This document shows, in pieces, positions 33,916-42,976 of a stretch of 64,000 nt of DNA. Under the pieces are notes generated by a model that was not told where the DNA came from, made no database searches, and saw nothing but the letters and a program-made list of their open reading frames with translations. The first letter of the stretch is position 1, and each line of letters starts with the position of its first letter. Both the position numbers and the translations under genes were made by a program. Source of the stretch: Azospirillum sp. OGB3 (GTDB lineage Bacteria > Pseudomonadota > Alphaproteobacteria > Azospirillales > Azospirillaceae); the NCBI RefSeq assembly GCF_014192915.1, contig NZ_JACHYN010000015.1, positions 1-64,000 on the forward strand, written 5' to 3'.

Positions 33916-34862
33916 GACCCTTCACCTATGAGCGGGCGGATTCCCCCGCCGCAGCGGCCGCAGCGGTCCAGCGCCGGCCCGGCGCCAAATTCATCGCGGG
34001 CGGCACCAACCTGCTCGACCTGATGAAGCTGGAGATCGAGACGCCGGCCCATCTGATCGACGTCAACGGGCTGAAGCTCGACACGCTGGAAGCGACGCCG
34101 GACGGCGGGCTGCGCATCGGCGCGCTGGTGCGCAACACGGCGCTCGCCGCCGACCCGCGGGTGCGGCGCGATTACAGCGTGCTGTCGCGGGCCCTGCTCG
34201 CCGGGGCGTCGGGCCAGCTGCGCAACAAGGCAACGACGGCGGGCAACCTGCTCCAGCGCACGCGCTGCCCCTATTTCTACGACACCAACCAGCCCTGCAA
34301 CAAACGCCAGCCCGGCAGCGGCTGCGCCGCCATCGGCGGCTACAGCCGTCAGCTCGCCGTGGTCGGGTCGAGCGATGCCTGCATCGCCACCCACCCCAGC
34401 GACATGGCCGTCGCCATGCGCGCGCTGGACGCCACGGTGGAGACGGTGCGGGCCGACGGGACGACGCGGACCATCCCCATCGCGGAGTTCCACCGGCTGC
34501 CCGGCGACACGCCGCACATCGAGACGGCGCTGGTGCCCGGCGAGCTGATCACCGCGGTGACGCTGCCCAAGCCGGTCGGCGGCACCCACGTCTACCGCAA
34601 GGTGCGCGACCGCGCGTCCTACGCCTTCGCCCTGGTCTCCGTCGCGGCGGTGGTGCAGCGCGACGGCAGCGGCCGGGTGGCGGTCGGCGGCGTGGCCCAC
34701 AGGCCGTGGCGCGTCGAGGCCGCCGAGGCCGAGATGCCGCGCGGCGCCAAGGCGGTGACCGCCGGGCTGCTGGCCGATGCGAAGCCGACGCACGACAACG
34801 CGTTCAAGCTGACCCTGGTCGAGCGGACGCTCGCCTCGGTGCTGGCCGAAGCGAAAGGGTGA
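33912..34862 (+). CDS. paoB: Aldehyde oxidoreductase FAD subunit PaoB
   Basis: 316 aa. FAD-binding PCMH domain: FIAGGTNLLDLMKL and GASGQLRNKATTAGNLLQRTRCPYFYD. The Cys cluster CPYFYDTNQPCNKRQPGSGC matches the extra [4Fe-4S] site known in PaoB, and SDACIATHPSDMAVAM follows. No signal peptide; exported in complex with the Tat-tagged PaoA. Starts inside the paoA stop (ATGA) and ends 3 nt before paoC, so the three are coupled. Confidence 0.88.
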   Translation: MRPFTYERADSPAAAAAAVQRRPGAKFIAGGTNLLDLMKLEIETPAHLIDVNGLKLDTLEATPDGGLRIGALVRNTALAADPRVRRDYSVLSRALLAGASGQLRNKATTAGNLLQRTRCPYFYDTNQPCNKRQPGSGCAAIGGYSRQLAVVGSSDACIATHPSDMAVAMRALDATVETVRADGTTRTIPIAEFHRLPGDTPHIETALVPGELITAVTLPKPVGGTHVYRKVRDRASYAFALVSVAAVVQRDGSGRVAVGGVAHRPWRVEAAEAEMPRGAKAVTAGLLADAKPTHDNAFKLTLVERTLASVLAEAKG

Positions 34863-34865
34863 GAC

Positions 34866-37058
34866 ATGAAGTTCGACACTCCCGCGACCACCAACCCGAT
34901 CGACCAGCTCAAGGTGGTGGGCAAGCCGACCGACCGCATCGACGGCCCGCTGAAGACGACGGGAAAGGCCACCTACGCCTATGAATGGCACGACGTGGCG
35001 CCGAACGTCGCCTATGGCTGGGTCATCGGCTCGGGCATCGCCAAGGGGCGCATCGCGTCCATGGACCTGGAGGCGGCGCGCAAGGCCCCCGGCGTCGTCG
35101 CCATCGTCACGGCGGAGAACGCCGGACCGCTCGACAAGAGCAAGCGCAACACCGCGACCCTGCTCGGCGGGCCGGAGATCGAGCATTACCAGCAGGCCGT
35201 CGCGCTGGTGGTGGCGGAGACCTTCGAGCAGGCCCGCACCGCCGCGGGGCTCGTCCGCATCGACTACACCCCCGCGGACGGCGCCTATGATCTGGCGGCG
35301 GTCAAGGACAAGGCGGAGAAGACCAAGGACGGCGATTCGGTGGTCGGCGATTTCGCGGGCGCCTTCGCGGCGGCTCCGGTGAAACTCGACGAGACCTACA
35401 CCACGCCGGACGAGAGCCACGCGATGATGGAGCCGCACGCGACCATCGCCGCCTGGGAGGGCGACCGGCTGACCGTCTGGACCTCCAACCAGATGATCGA
35501 CTGGATGGTGACCGACCTGTCGGCGACGCTGAAGATGCCGAAGGACAAGGTGCGCGTCATCTCCCCCTTCATCGGCGGCGGTTTCGGCGGAAAGCTGTTC
35601 CTGCGCGCCGACGCGCTGCTGGCGGCGCTGGGCGCGCGGGAGGCCGGAAGGCCGGTCAAGGTCGGGCTGTCGCGGCCGCTGATGATGAACAACACCACGC
35701 ACCGCCCCGCCACCATCCAGCGCGTCCGCATCGGCGCCACGCCGGACGGCACGATCACCGCCATCGCCCATGAAGGCTGGTCGGGCAACCTGCCCGGCGG
35801 CTCGGAGGAGACGGCGACCGACCAGACGCGGCTGCTCTACGCCGGGGCGAACCGCCTGATCGGCAACCGCATCGCCACGCTCGATCTGCCCGAGGGCAAC
35901 GCCATGCGCGCGCCGGGCGAGGCGTCGGGCATGATGGCGCTGGAAGTGGCGATGGACGAGATGGCGGAGAAGCTGGGCATGGACCCGGTGGAGTTCCGCA
36001 TCCGCAACGACACCCAGACCGACCCCGCCGATCCCAACCGAGCCTTCTCGCAGCGCCAGCTCGTGCAATGCCTGCGCCTGGGGGCGGAGCGCTTCGGCTG
36101 GGCGAAGCGCAACCCGCAGCCGGGGCAGGTCCGCGACGGGCGCTGGCTGGTCGGGCTGGGCGTGGCAGCGGCCTTCCGCAACAACCTGCTGACCAAGTCG
36201 GCGGCGCGGGTGCGGCTGGACCAGCGCGGGATCGTGACGGTCGAGACCGACATGACCGACATCGGCACCGGCAGCTACACCATCATCGCCCAGACCGCGG
36301 CCGAGATGATGGGGGTGGGCCTGGACAAGGTGGCGGTGCGGCTCGGCGATTCGAGCTTCCCCGTGTCCGCCGGGTCGGGCGGCCAATGGGGCGCCAACAA
36401 CGCCACCGCCGGGGTCTACGCCGCCTGCGTGAAACTGCGCGAGGCGGTGGCGCAGAAGCTGGGCGTCAACTCCGCCGACGCGCAGTTCGCCGACGGGCAG
36501 GTCGTCGCCGGCAACCGCAAGATCCCGCTGGCCGAAGCGGCGGGCGCCGACGGCCTGTCCGCCGAGGACGGCATCGAATACGGCGACCTCGACAAGAAGT
36601 ACCAGCAATCGACCTTCGGCGCCCATTACGTGGAAGCCGCGGTGGATTCGGCGACGGGCGAGATCCGCGTGCGGCGGATGCTGGCGGTCTGCGCGGCGGG
36701 CCGCATCCTGAACCCGAAGTCGGCGCGCAGCCAGGTGATCGGCGCCATGACCATGGGCGTCGGGGCGGCGCTGATGGAGGAGCTGGCGCTCGACAAGCGC
36801 ACGGGCTTCTTCGTCAACCACGACCTTGCCGGCTACGAGGTGCCGGTCCACGCCGACATCCCGCACCAGGAGGTGATCTTCCTCGACGAGACCGACCCGA
36901 TCTCCTCGCCGATGAAGGCCAAAGGGGTGGGCGAGCTGGGCCTGTGCGGGGTCGGCGCGGCGGTCGCCAACGCGGTCCACAACGCGACCGGCCTGCGGGT
37001 GCGCGAGTACCCGATCACGCTCGACAAGTTCCTGGACCGGCTGCCTGCCATGGGGTGA
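34866..37058 (+). CDS. paoC: Aldehyde oxidoreductase molybdopterin subunit PaoC
   Basis: 730 aa. Xanthine-oxidase family large subunit: RIDGPLKTTGKATYAYEW, PHATIAAWEGDRLTVWTSNQ, FIGGGFGGKLFLRADA, AMRAPGEASGMMALEVAMDE, GQWGANNATAGVYAA, and near the end KAKGVGELGLCGVGAA, whose Glu is the catalytic base. It binds the molybdenum cofactor (the MCD form in E. coli). Ends with a strong hairpin terminator. The maturation partner PaoD (XdhC-like) is not adjacent. Confidence 0.9.
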   Translation: MKFDTPATTNPIDQLKVVGKPTDRIDGPLKTTGKATYAYEWHDVAPNVAYGWVIGSGIAKGRIASMDLEAARKAPGVVAIVTAENAGPLDKSKRNTATLLGGPEIEHYQQAVALVVAETFEQARTAAGLVRIDYTPADGAYDLAAVKDKAEKTKDGDSVVGDFAGAFAAAPVKLDETYTTPDESHAMMEPHATIAAWEGDRLTVWTSNQMIDWMVTDLSATLKMPKDKVRVISPFIGGGFGGKLFLRADALLAALGAREAGRPVKVGLSRPLMMNNTTHRPATIQRVRIGATPDGTITAIAHEGWSGNLPGGSEETATDQTRLLYAGANRLIGNRIATLDLPEGNAMRAPGEASGMMALEVAMDEMAEKLGMDPVEFRIRNDTQTDPADPNRAFSQRQLVQCLRLGAERFGWAKRNPQPGQVRDGRWLVGLGVAAAFRNNLLTKSAARVRLDQRGIVTVETDMTDIGTGSYTIIAQTAAEMMGVGLDKVAVRLGDSSFPVSAGSGGQWGANNATAGVYAACVKLREAVAQKLGVNSADAQFADGQVVAGNRKIPLAEAAGADGLSAEDGIEYGDLDKKYQQSTFGAHYVEAAVDSATGEIRVRRMLAVCAAGRILNPKSARSQVIGAMTMGVGAALMEELALDKRTGFFVNHDLAGYEVPVHADIPHQEVIFLDETDPISSPMKAKGVGELGLCGVGAAVANAVHNATGLRVREYPITLDKFLDRLPAMG

Positions 37059-37063
37059 GAGGC

Positions 37064-37106
37064 GGCGGTGTCCGGGGCACGTCCCGGACACCGCCCCTTC
37101 TTTTTC
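37064..37106 (+). terminator. Strong terminator after paoABC
   Basis: Perfect 13-bp stem GGCGGTGTCCGGG/CCCGGACACCGCC (37064-37076 with 37083-37095), a 6-nt loop, then CCTTCTTTTTC. It ends the paoABC transcript 6 nt after the stop codon. Confidence 0.85.
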
Positions 37107-37233
37107 ACAGGGTCCGTGACGCTCGATGGACCCCCGCCCTCTCCAACGCCGTTGCTCCTGTTTCCCAAGCGCCATAGAACACGCCCGCCATCATATCCAC
37201 GTATGGCGCACATCAGGCTGAGGGACGCGAGGC

Positions 37234-38022
37234 ATGACACGACGGAGAGGCGGAGGAGCACCACGGGGAGGCCGGAAGGGCCGTCCCATGACGCTGGGCG
37301 GGCTGATCGCCGTCCTGCTGGTGCTGGCCGCGGTCTATGCCGCGGAGCGCTTCCACCTCGTCCCGCCGGGCACGCTGGACTCCATCTTCGGCGAGGAGAA
37401 GGCCCCGCGCCCCCGCCCGATCCCGCGCCCCGTCCCGGACGCCAGCATCGACTACGCCGCCGTCGCCGCCCAGCTCGACCGCATCCGGGTGGAGGAGGAG
37501 CGCCGCCGCGGCTATGTGCGGGACGAGTGGCCGCACTGGCTGACCATCGACTCCAAATGCCTGAACACGCGGGAGCAGGTGCTGATCCGCGATTCCGCGA
37601 AGCCGGCGAAGCTGTCGGCCAACGGCTGTTCGGTGCTGTCCGGCGTGTGGAACGATCCCTACACCGGCGAGACCTTCACCGAACCGAAGCAGGTGGACAT
37701 CGACCACCGCGTGCCGCTGGAGGAGACCTACGCCAGCGGCGGCTACGACTGGCCGCGCGAGAAGCGCGCCGCCTACGCCAACGACCTCAGCGACCCGCTG
37801 ACCCTCGTCACCGTCTCGGCGGCGGCCAACCGCGCCAAGGGGTCGAAGGGGCCGGAAGACTGGCTGCCACCGCGCGAAGAGTACATCTGCGCCTATGTGG
37901 CGGGCTGGATCGCCGTGAAGGCGCGCTGGGAACTGACCATGGACGAGCGGGAGCGCGTCACCGTCGGCAACATCCTCTCCGATTGCCGCCGCACCGCCGT
38001 GGGAGCGCGCCCTGCCCGCTGA
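37234..38022 (+). CDS. Membrane-anchored HNH (DUF1524) nuclease
   Basis: 262 aa. A short Arg/Gly-rich head and one membrane helix (about 20-40: TLGGLIAVLLVLAAVYAAERF) precede a DUF1524 HNH domain. VDIDHRVPLEETYASGGYDW, NDLSDPLTLVTVSAAANRAKGSK and PPREEYICAYVAGWIAVKARW carry the His/Asn residues of the beta-beta-alpha-metal site. Single-domain secreted relatives are extracellular nucleases; the GmrSD C-domain has the same fold. The helix places the nuclease in the periplasm, where it may degrade incoming DNA. ATG 37288 is an alternative start. Confidence 0.75.
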   Translation: MTRRRGGGAPRGGRKGRPMTLGGLIAVLLVLAAVYAAERFHLVPPGTLDSIFGEEKAPRPRPIPRPVPDASIDYAAVAAQLDRIRVEEERRRGYVRDEWPHWLTIDSKCLNTREQVLIRDSAKPAKLSANGCSVLSGVWNDPYTGETFTEPKQVDIDHRVPLEETYASGGYDWPREKRAAYANDLSDPLTLVTVSAAANRAKGSKGPEDWLPPREEYICAYVAGWIAVKARWELTMDERERVTVGNILSDCRRTAVGARPAR

Positions 38023-38168
38023 ACCGGCCTTTCCAACAATTCCATACGCTGGTATGCCTCGTCCGCGGTCAATGTCACTTTTGAAACCTGGCCGAAATTG
38101 GTAGAACCTTCGTAAGCGGTCTTTCTGACGGAACGACGGCGGGGTGTTGAAGGGAGCGGCCGGACGTC

Positions 38169-39854
38169 ATGGCGAGGGAACGCGGTCTGCGGACGACGGT
38201 GGCTCTGACCGGCGCCGTTCTGGTCCTTGGCGTCTCCGTCGTGCTGGCGGCGCTGACCGGCCTGCGCTCCCGCGAGCGGATCGAAAGCGAGATCGGTCAT
38301 TCCCTGGCGGAGGCCGCGCACAACATGGCCGACCGGCTGGACCGCTCCATGTGGTCGCGCGCCAGCGAGATCGGCATGCTGGCCAAGCTCGGCATCACCC
38401 CCGCCATGGACGATCCGGTCCGGCTGCGCTGGCTGCTGGAGCAATTCCAGGCGTTCTTTCCGACCATGTCCTGGATGGGTGTGACCGACACCAAGGGCAA
38501 GGTGCTCGCCGCCACCGGGGGGTTGCTGGATGGCGTGGACATTTCCAAGCGCCCGGTCTTCCAGAACGGCCAGAAAACGCAGTTCGTCGGTGACGTGCAC
38601 GACGCGGTGATGCTGGCCTTCCTGCTGCCGAACCCGACGGGCGAGGCCATGAAGTTCGTGGACATCTCCACCCCCGTGCACAACGCGCGGGGCGAGGTCG
38701 TCGGCGTGCTGGCCACGCATCTGAGCTGGGAATGGACGCGCGAGATCCGCCGCTCCCTGATGGACACCATGCGGGGCCGCGCGGAGCTGGAGCTGATCGT
38801 AGTCGCGGCCGACCGCACGGTGCTGCTCGGCCCGCGCGAACTGCTGGGCACTCCCCTGGACATCGCGGCGGTGCGCAGCGCGCAGAAGAACGAGAGCGGC
38901 TGGGTCGTCGAGCGCTGGCCGGACGGGGAGCGCTACCTGACCGGCTACGCCTACGGCAACGGATATCTGAATTACCCGGGCCTGGGCTGGAGCGTGGTGG
39001 CCCGCCAGCCGCTGGCCGTCGCCTACGCCCCGGCCACCGCCCAGATGGTCGAGACGGTGCTGGCCGGCGGGGCCATGGTGCTGCTGTTCAGCGTGCTCGG
39101 CTGGATGGCCGCCGGGCGCGTCACCCGGCCGCTGCGCCGCATCGCCCAGGCGGCGGAACGCATCCGCAGCGGCGAACGCGGGGCGGAAATGCCGGTGCTG
39201 GGCGGCAGCGCCGAGATCACCTCGCTGTCGGCGACTCTGCGCGATCTGGTGGACGGGCTGACCCACCGCGACGCCGCTCTGGTGCGGCTGGAGGACATCG
39301 CCTATCAGGACCGGCTGACCGGCCTGCCGAACCGCCGCTATTTCGAGCAGTATGTGGAAGCCACGACCGCCGGCAACGGTTCCGCCGCCTTCCTCTACAT
39401 CGACCTGGACGGCTTCAAGCCGGTGAACGACCGGCTGGGCCACGAGGCCGGCGACCTCGTGCTGCGTCAGGTGGGGGAGCGGCTGGCCGCCTGCTTCCGC
39501 GGCGACGACGTGGTGGCCCGGCTGGGCGGCGACGAGTTCGCGGCGGTGCTGCCGCAGCGCGCCGGCGCCGAACCGCCGGACCTGGACGGGCTGGCCCGCC
39601 GCATCATCGAGGCGGTGAACGAACCCGTCAGCATCGAGGGCGAGGCGGTGCGGGTCGGCTGCTCCCTCGGCATCGCCCTGTGGCCCGAGGATTCGCCCGA
39701 CGTGACGGAAACCCTGCGCCGCGCCGACCAAGCGCTCTATCAGGCCAAGCGGGCGGGCCGCAACCGCGGCATCCGCTGGACGGCCGATCTGCCGCCCGCC
39801 CCAGCCGGAAGCCAGGGCATAGCCGCGCAGGCGATGAAAAACTCCGCGTCCTAG
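38169..39854 (+). CDS. Membrane diguanylate cyclase with extracellular sensor, HAMP and GGDEF
   Basis: 561 aa. TM1 about 10-30, a periplasmic sensor of ~260 aa (dCache-like, with SWMGVTDTKGKVLAATGGLL and GDVHDAVML), TM2 about 293-315, HAMP about 315-370 (RVTRPLRRIAQAAERIRSGERG), then GGDEF with DRLTGLPNRRYFEQY, DLDGFKPVND and the intact RLGGDEFAAVL at about 452. It makes cyclic di-GMP from two GTP in response to an extracellular ligand. No EAL domain and no clear RxxD inhibitory site directly before GGDEF. Monocistronic. Confidence 0.87.
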   Translation: MARERGLRTTVALTGAVLVLGVSVVLAALTGLRSRERIESEIGHSLAEAAHNMADRLDRSMWSRASEIGMLAKLGITPAMDDPVRLRWLLEQFQAFFPTMSWMGVTDTKGKVLAATGGLLDGVDISKRPVFQNGQKTQFVGDVHDAVMLAFLLPNPTGEAMKFVDISTPVHNARGEVVGVLATHLSWEWTREIRRSLMDTMRGRAELELIVVAADRTVLLGPRELLGTPLDIAAVRSAQKNESGWVVERWPDGERYLTGYAYGNGYLNYPGLGWSVVARQPLAVAYAPATAQMVETVLAGGAMVLLFSVLGWMAAGRVTRPLRRIAQAAERIRSGERGAEMPVLGGSAEITSLSATLRDLVDGLTHRDAALVRLEDIAYQDRLTGLPNRRYFEQYVEATTAGNGSAAFLYIDLDGFKPVNDRLGHEAGDLVLRQVGERLAACFRGDDVVARLGGDEFAAVLPQRAGAEPPDLDGLARRIIEAVNEPVSIEGEAVRVGCSLGIALWPEDSPDVTETLRRADQALYQAKRAGRNRGIRWTADLPPAPAGSQGIAAQAMKNSAS

Positions 39855-40009
39855 GCCCCGCGGCCAAGCCCCCGCCAAGCGGGGAACCGCGTCCGGCAGG
39901 CTCCCGGCCAGCGGTGGGTAAGGCGGTTGCACGCTGGAGCCTTGGACCTCTTCTGCCGTTTCATGTCCATCGGAGCACGACTCGGACGGCCATGGCGGGA
40001 GATTGGAAA

Positions 40010-40270
40010 ATGAGCCTCGACACCAAGGGACAGCGTGCCCGCATGCTGCGTCTGCTCGCCGTCGTCGAGCATTACGAGCGCAACAGCGCGGCGGGCGCGC
40101 AATTGATGCGGGGCACGCGCTACGAGTTGGCCGTGCAGGCCACCGACGTCAACGGCGACCGCTGCCTGTTCCCCGCCTGCGGCTGTGCCCAGGCCGACTG
40201 CTCCCGCCAGCCCCCCGCCGGCCCGCAGCTCAGCTGGTGCGGCCCGCGCGGCGGCTGGAAGATGCGCTGA
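40010..40270 (+). CDS. Small Cys-rich-tailed hypothetical protein
   Basis: 86 aa from ATG 40010, with GGGAG 8 nt upstream; ATG 39992 is an alternative. The first part is helical (ARMLRLLAVVEHYERNSAAGAQL) and the second holds CLFPACGCAQADC with a further Cys before GPRGGW, five Cys in all. That suggests a small metal site or disulfides. No family recognised. The ribosome site and codon bias support a real gene. Confidence 0.5.
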   Translation: MSLDTKGQRARMLRLLAVVEHYERNSAAGAQLMRGTRYELAVQATDVNGDRCLFPACGCAQADCSRQPPAGPQLSWCGPRGGWKMR

Positions 40271-40300
40271 GGTCCCGACGGCTAAGGCCCCGACGGATGA

Positions 40301-40516
40301 TCAGTAATGGGGCGGGGGCGGCTCGTCCTGCGGCGCGCGGGACACGCCGGATTCCAGCTCCGCGATCCGCTCGCGCAGGCGGTGCATCTGCGCGGTCATG
40401 AGGTCGATGGTCCGCCCCTGCTCGAACAGGACGGCGGACATCTCCTCGGCCATGCGCTCGTGATGGGCGAGGCGGGATTCCAGCTCGGTCAGGCGGCTTT
40501 CGGCGTCGGCGTCCAT
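40301..40516 (-). CDS. slyX: SlyX-like coiled-coil protein
   Basis: 71 aa from ATG 40516. Almost wholly a coiled coil (LTELESRLAHHERMAEEMSAV, DLMTAQMHRLRERIAELE) and ends PQDEPPPPHY, the typical SlyX tail. Function is unknown; the name derives from proximity to slyD in E. coli. Convergent to the Cys-rich gene. Confidence 0.82.
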   Translation of the reverse strand: MDADAESRLTELESRLAHHERMAEEMSAVLFEQGRTIDLMTAQMHRLRERIAELESGVSRAPQDEPPPPHY

Positions 40517-40615
40517 GGATGGCCCTGCGGTGTCGCGGAAGGGACAGAGCTTTAGAACCGCTCCGCCGGCCAAGGCAAGATCAATGCGCCATCAACACAG
40601 CCGGCACAGCCGGCA

Positions 40616-40867
40616 TCAATGCAGCCGGTCCCCAGCGATCACCCAGCGCTCGACGATCTGAAGCGCCTGCGGCACGTCCAGTTCCGGATGATGCCAGCGC
40701 AGCACCACCGTGGCGGCCTCCAGCGCGTGGCGGTCGGGTCGCCCGCAATCGACCAGCTCGCGGTAGGCGCGCTCCACCACGGGACGGCAACCGCAGACCG
40801 CCGCCTCACAGGCGGCGAAGCGCTCCGCCGGGTCGCGCTCCGGCTCTGTTCTCCGCTCCGCCGCCAT
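40616..40867 (-). CDS. Small hypothetical protein coupled to fur
   Basis: 83 aa. The start codon overlaps the fur stop by 4 nt (ATGA), so it is translated with fur. Contains three Cys in the first half (FAACEAAVCGCRPV) and a helical C-terminal half (ALEAATVVLRWHHPELDVPQAL). I know no family. A role in metal homeostasis is a guess from the coupling and the CxC motif. Confidence 0.6.
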   Translation of the reverse strand: MAAERRTEPERDPAERFAACEAAVCGCRPVVERAYRELVDCGRPDRHALEAATVVLRWHHPELDVPQALQIVERWVIAGDRLH

Positions 40868-41316
40868 CAGGCCGTCTCCGGGCCTTTGCGCTGGATGCGG
40901 CGCCCGAAGATCTCCAGCCGCTGCCCGATCATGTCGAAGCCGAGATGACGGGCGATCCGGGTGACGGCGGCCTCCAGCTCCGGATCCTGGAACTCCACCA
41001 CCTCGCCGGTCTCGATGTCGATCAGGTGATGGTGGTGGTCGCCACGCGCCTCCTCGTAGCGGGCGCGTCCATCGCCGAAATCATGGCGCTGGATGATCCC
41101 GATCTCCTCGAACAGCCGCATCGAGCGATAGACGGTCGCCAGGCTGATGCCAGCGTCGATCGCCGCCGCACGGCGGTAGACCTCTTCCACATCGGGGTGA
41201 TCGGCGGCTTCCGACAGGACGCGGGCGATGATCCGGCGCTGGCCGGTCATCTTCAACCCCCGCTCGGCGCAGGCGCGTTCCAGCCGCGACGGCAGGGCTT
41301 CTTCGGGCGTGGTCAC
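40867..41316 (-). CDS. fur: Fur-family iron-responsive regulator
   Basis: 149 aa. Winged helix GLKMTGQRRIIARVL and ISLATVYRSMRLFEEIGII, then the metal-site segment GDHHHHLIDIETGEVVEF and DPELEAAVTRIARHLGF. It lacks the CxxC zinc motifs of E. coli Fur, as is common for alphaproteobacterial Fur/Mur proteins, which sense Fe or Mn. The strongest ribosome-site candidate is weak. Translationally coupled to the small gene downstream. Confidence 0.85.
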   Translation of the reverse strand: MTTPEEALPSRLERACAERGLKMTGQRRIIARVLSEAADHPDVEEVYRRAAAIDAGISLATVYRSMRLFEEIGIIQRHDFGDGRARYEEARGDHHHHLIDIETGEVVEFQDPELEAAVTRIARHLGFDMIGQRLEIFGRRIQRKGPETA

Positions 41317-41726
41317 GGGGCCGGTCCTTTCCGATGCCTAACCCATGGAGTCAAGAGATGGAGAGGAAAGGCCAAAAGGACAACGGTCATCCGCAAGACC
41401 TGAACGAATGGCTGGGACGGACGGCCGCCCCCAGCCCAAGGCATCGGGCGGAAGTTCATCGCAAGAGCAGACGGACACCCCCATCCCGCAACCGCATCAC
41501 CGCCCGATACCCCGGATGACCCGGACGGGTTCCCCCACCGGGACGCCCCACCCCACCTTCCGCCACAGCGTTTTTTGTCACAGTCGTCCGTACATGATGC
41601 AGACGCAGAAGCACAGGATAGATCGGATGAGATCAAAGTTTTCGAAACGTCGATCCAATCCCATTTTTTTTACGTAGACATTTGAAGCCGCCCCTTCATC
41701 AACATCCCCCAGGGAAGACCGAGCCC
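41317..41726. other. Intergenic region before the acyltransferase cassette
   Basis: About 410 bp between diverging genes fur and the CelD-like gene. The right third (41565-41680) is AT-rich with two poly-T/A runs and likely holds the cassette promoter. I found no clear Fur box. Short frames here have no ribosome site or recognisable product. Confidence 0.4.
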
Positions 41727-42914
41727 ATGGACATGAGGACTCTTGTTGAGGACGACGGCGACACCATCGACATCACGTTGCAGCCTGTAGAAAATCCCAG
41801 CAAACTTGAAGAGCTTTGGACCGATCTGGAGCGACGCGCCGACGGCTCCTTCTTCCTGAGCTGGCAGTGGATCGGCAACTGGCTGGCTTCCCTGCCCCAC
41901 GGTACGCGGCCCCACGCGCTGGTGGCGCGGCGCGAAGGGGACGTCGTCGGGCTGGCGCTCCTGTGTCCGCGCACGCAGTGGCGCTTCGGCCTGCTGCGCA
42001 CCCGCTGCTGGCTGCTGCACGAAACCGGAGAGCGGACCTTCGACCGGCTGTTCGTCGAATACAACGGCATCCTCGCCGACCGGCGCTGCGCGGACGCGGT
42101 ACTGGCCGCCTGCTTCGACTGGCTGGGGGGCCGCCTGACCAACTGGGACGAGCTGGTGCTGGGCGGACTGGAGCCGCAGGCGGAAGCGGCGGTGCGGCTC
42201 GCCGCGGCCCGGCAGGGCCACACGCTGCAAGTCCGGATGGCCGACAGCTGCCAGTGGGTGGACCTGGAAGGCGTGCGCCGGCAGGGTGCCGGCTACCTCG
42301 CCAGCCTCGGCAAGAACACCCGCGCCGCGGTGCGCCGGGCGATGCGGCTCTACGCCGAGCGCGGCCCCCTGACCTACCGCGTCGCCGTGACGGCGGAGGA
42401 GGCGCTGACGGATTTCCACGCCATGGAGGTCCTGCATCAGGCGAGCTGGAACGCCCGCGGCCAGTCCGGGGCCTTCTCCAACCCGGCCTTCCGGCCCTTC
42501 CACGAGCGGCTGATCGCCAACGGCGTTCCCGCGGGCACGGTGCGGCTGTGCCGGGTCAGCGCCGGGGACGCGGTCATCGGCTATCTCTACAACTTCGTCC
42601 ATCGCGGGCGGGTGATGAACTACCAGGGCGGTTTCGCCTACGAGGCCGACAACCGGCTGAAGCCCGGTCTCGTCGCCCACGTCCTGGCCATCGAGGACAC
42701 GCTGACCCGCGGCGAGGACTGCTACGACTTCATGTCCACCCCGGCGGGGCACAAGCCGCTGCTCTCCAACACCGAGCAGCCGATGAACTGGATCGCGCTC
42801 GGCCCCGACCGGCTGAGCCGCCAGATCGACGCCCGCCTGCGCCGCGTCAAGGCTGGGCTGGCTGACCGGATGAGGCGGCTGATCCGCAGCCCGCTGCCCC
42901 TGATGAACCGCTGA
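41727..42914 (+). CDS. CelD/FemAB-like GNAT acyltransferase
   Basis: 395 aa from ATG 41727, with AGGGAAG 10 nt upstream. The N-terminal half (FFLSWQWIGNWLASLPHG, LVARREGDVVGLALLC, LFVEYNGILAD) and the C-terminal half (NTRAAVRRAMRLYAERG, LHQASWNARGQSGAFSNPAF, LYNFVHRGRVMNYQGGF) are the BioF2-like acetyltransferase fold of CelD/BcsL and FemAB proteins. They transfer acyl or aminoacyl groups to envelope sugars or lipids. It starts a three-gene run with the ATP-grasp and phosphoesterase genes (gaps of 62 and 13 nt). Confidence 0.8.
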   Translation: MDMRTLVEDDGDTIDITLQPVENPSKLEELWTDLERRADGSFFLSWQWIGNWLASLPHGTRPHALVARREGDVVGLALLCPRTQWRFGLLRTRCWLLHETGERTFDRLFVEYNGILADRRCADAVLAACFDWLGGRLTNWDELVLGGLEPQAEAAVRLAAARQGHTLQVRMADSCQWVDLEGVRRQGAGYLASLGKNTRAAVRRAMRLYAERGPLTYRVAVTAEEALTDFHAMEVLHQASWNARGQSGAFSNPAFRPFHERLIANGVPAGTVRLCRVSAGDAVIGYLYNFVHRGRVMNYQGGFAYEADNRLKPGLVAHVLAIEDTLTRGEDCYDFMSTPAGHKPLLSNTEQPMNWIALGPDRLSRQIDARLRRVKAGLADRMRRLIRSPLPLMNR

Positions 42915-42976
42915 CGCCGCCGGAACCGAAGCCGCAACCGCAGGGCCGCCGACCGGGCGGTTGGAGGATGCCGAGA

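Noticed and set aside
33864..37175. 1103-aa minus-strand frame opposite paoBC
   Set aside because: Antisense shadow rich in Arg, Gly, His; paoB and paoC on the other strand have full cofactor motifs.
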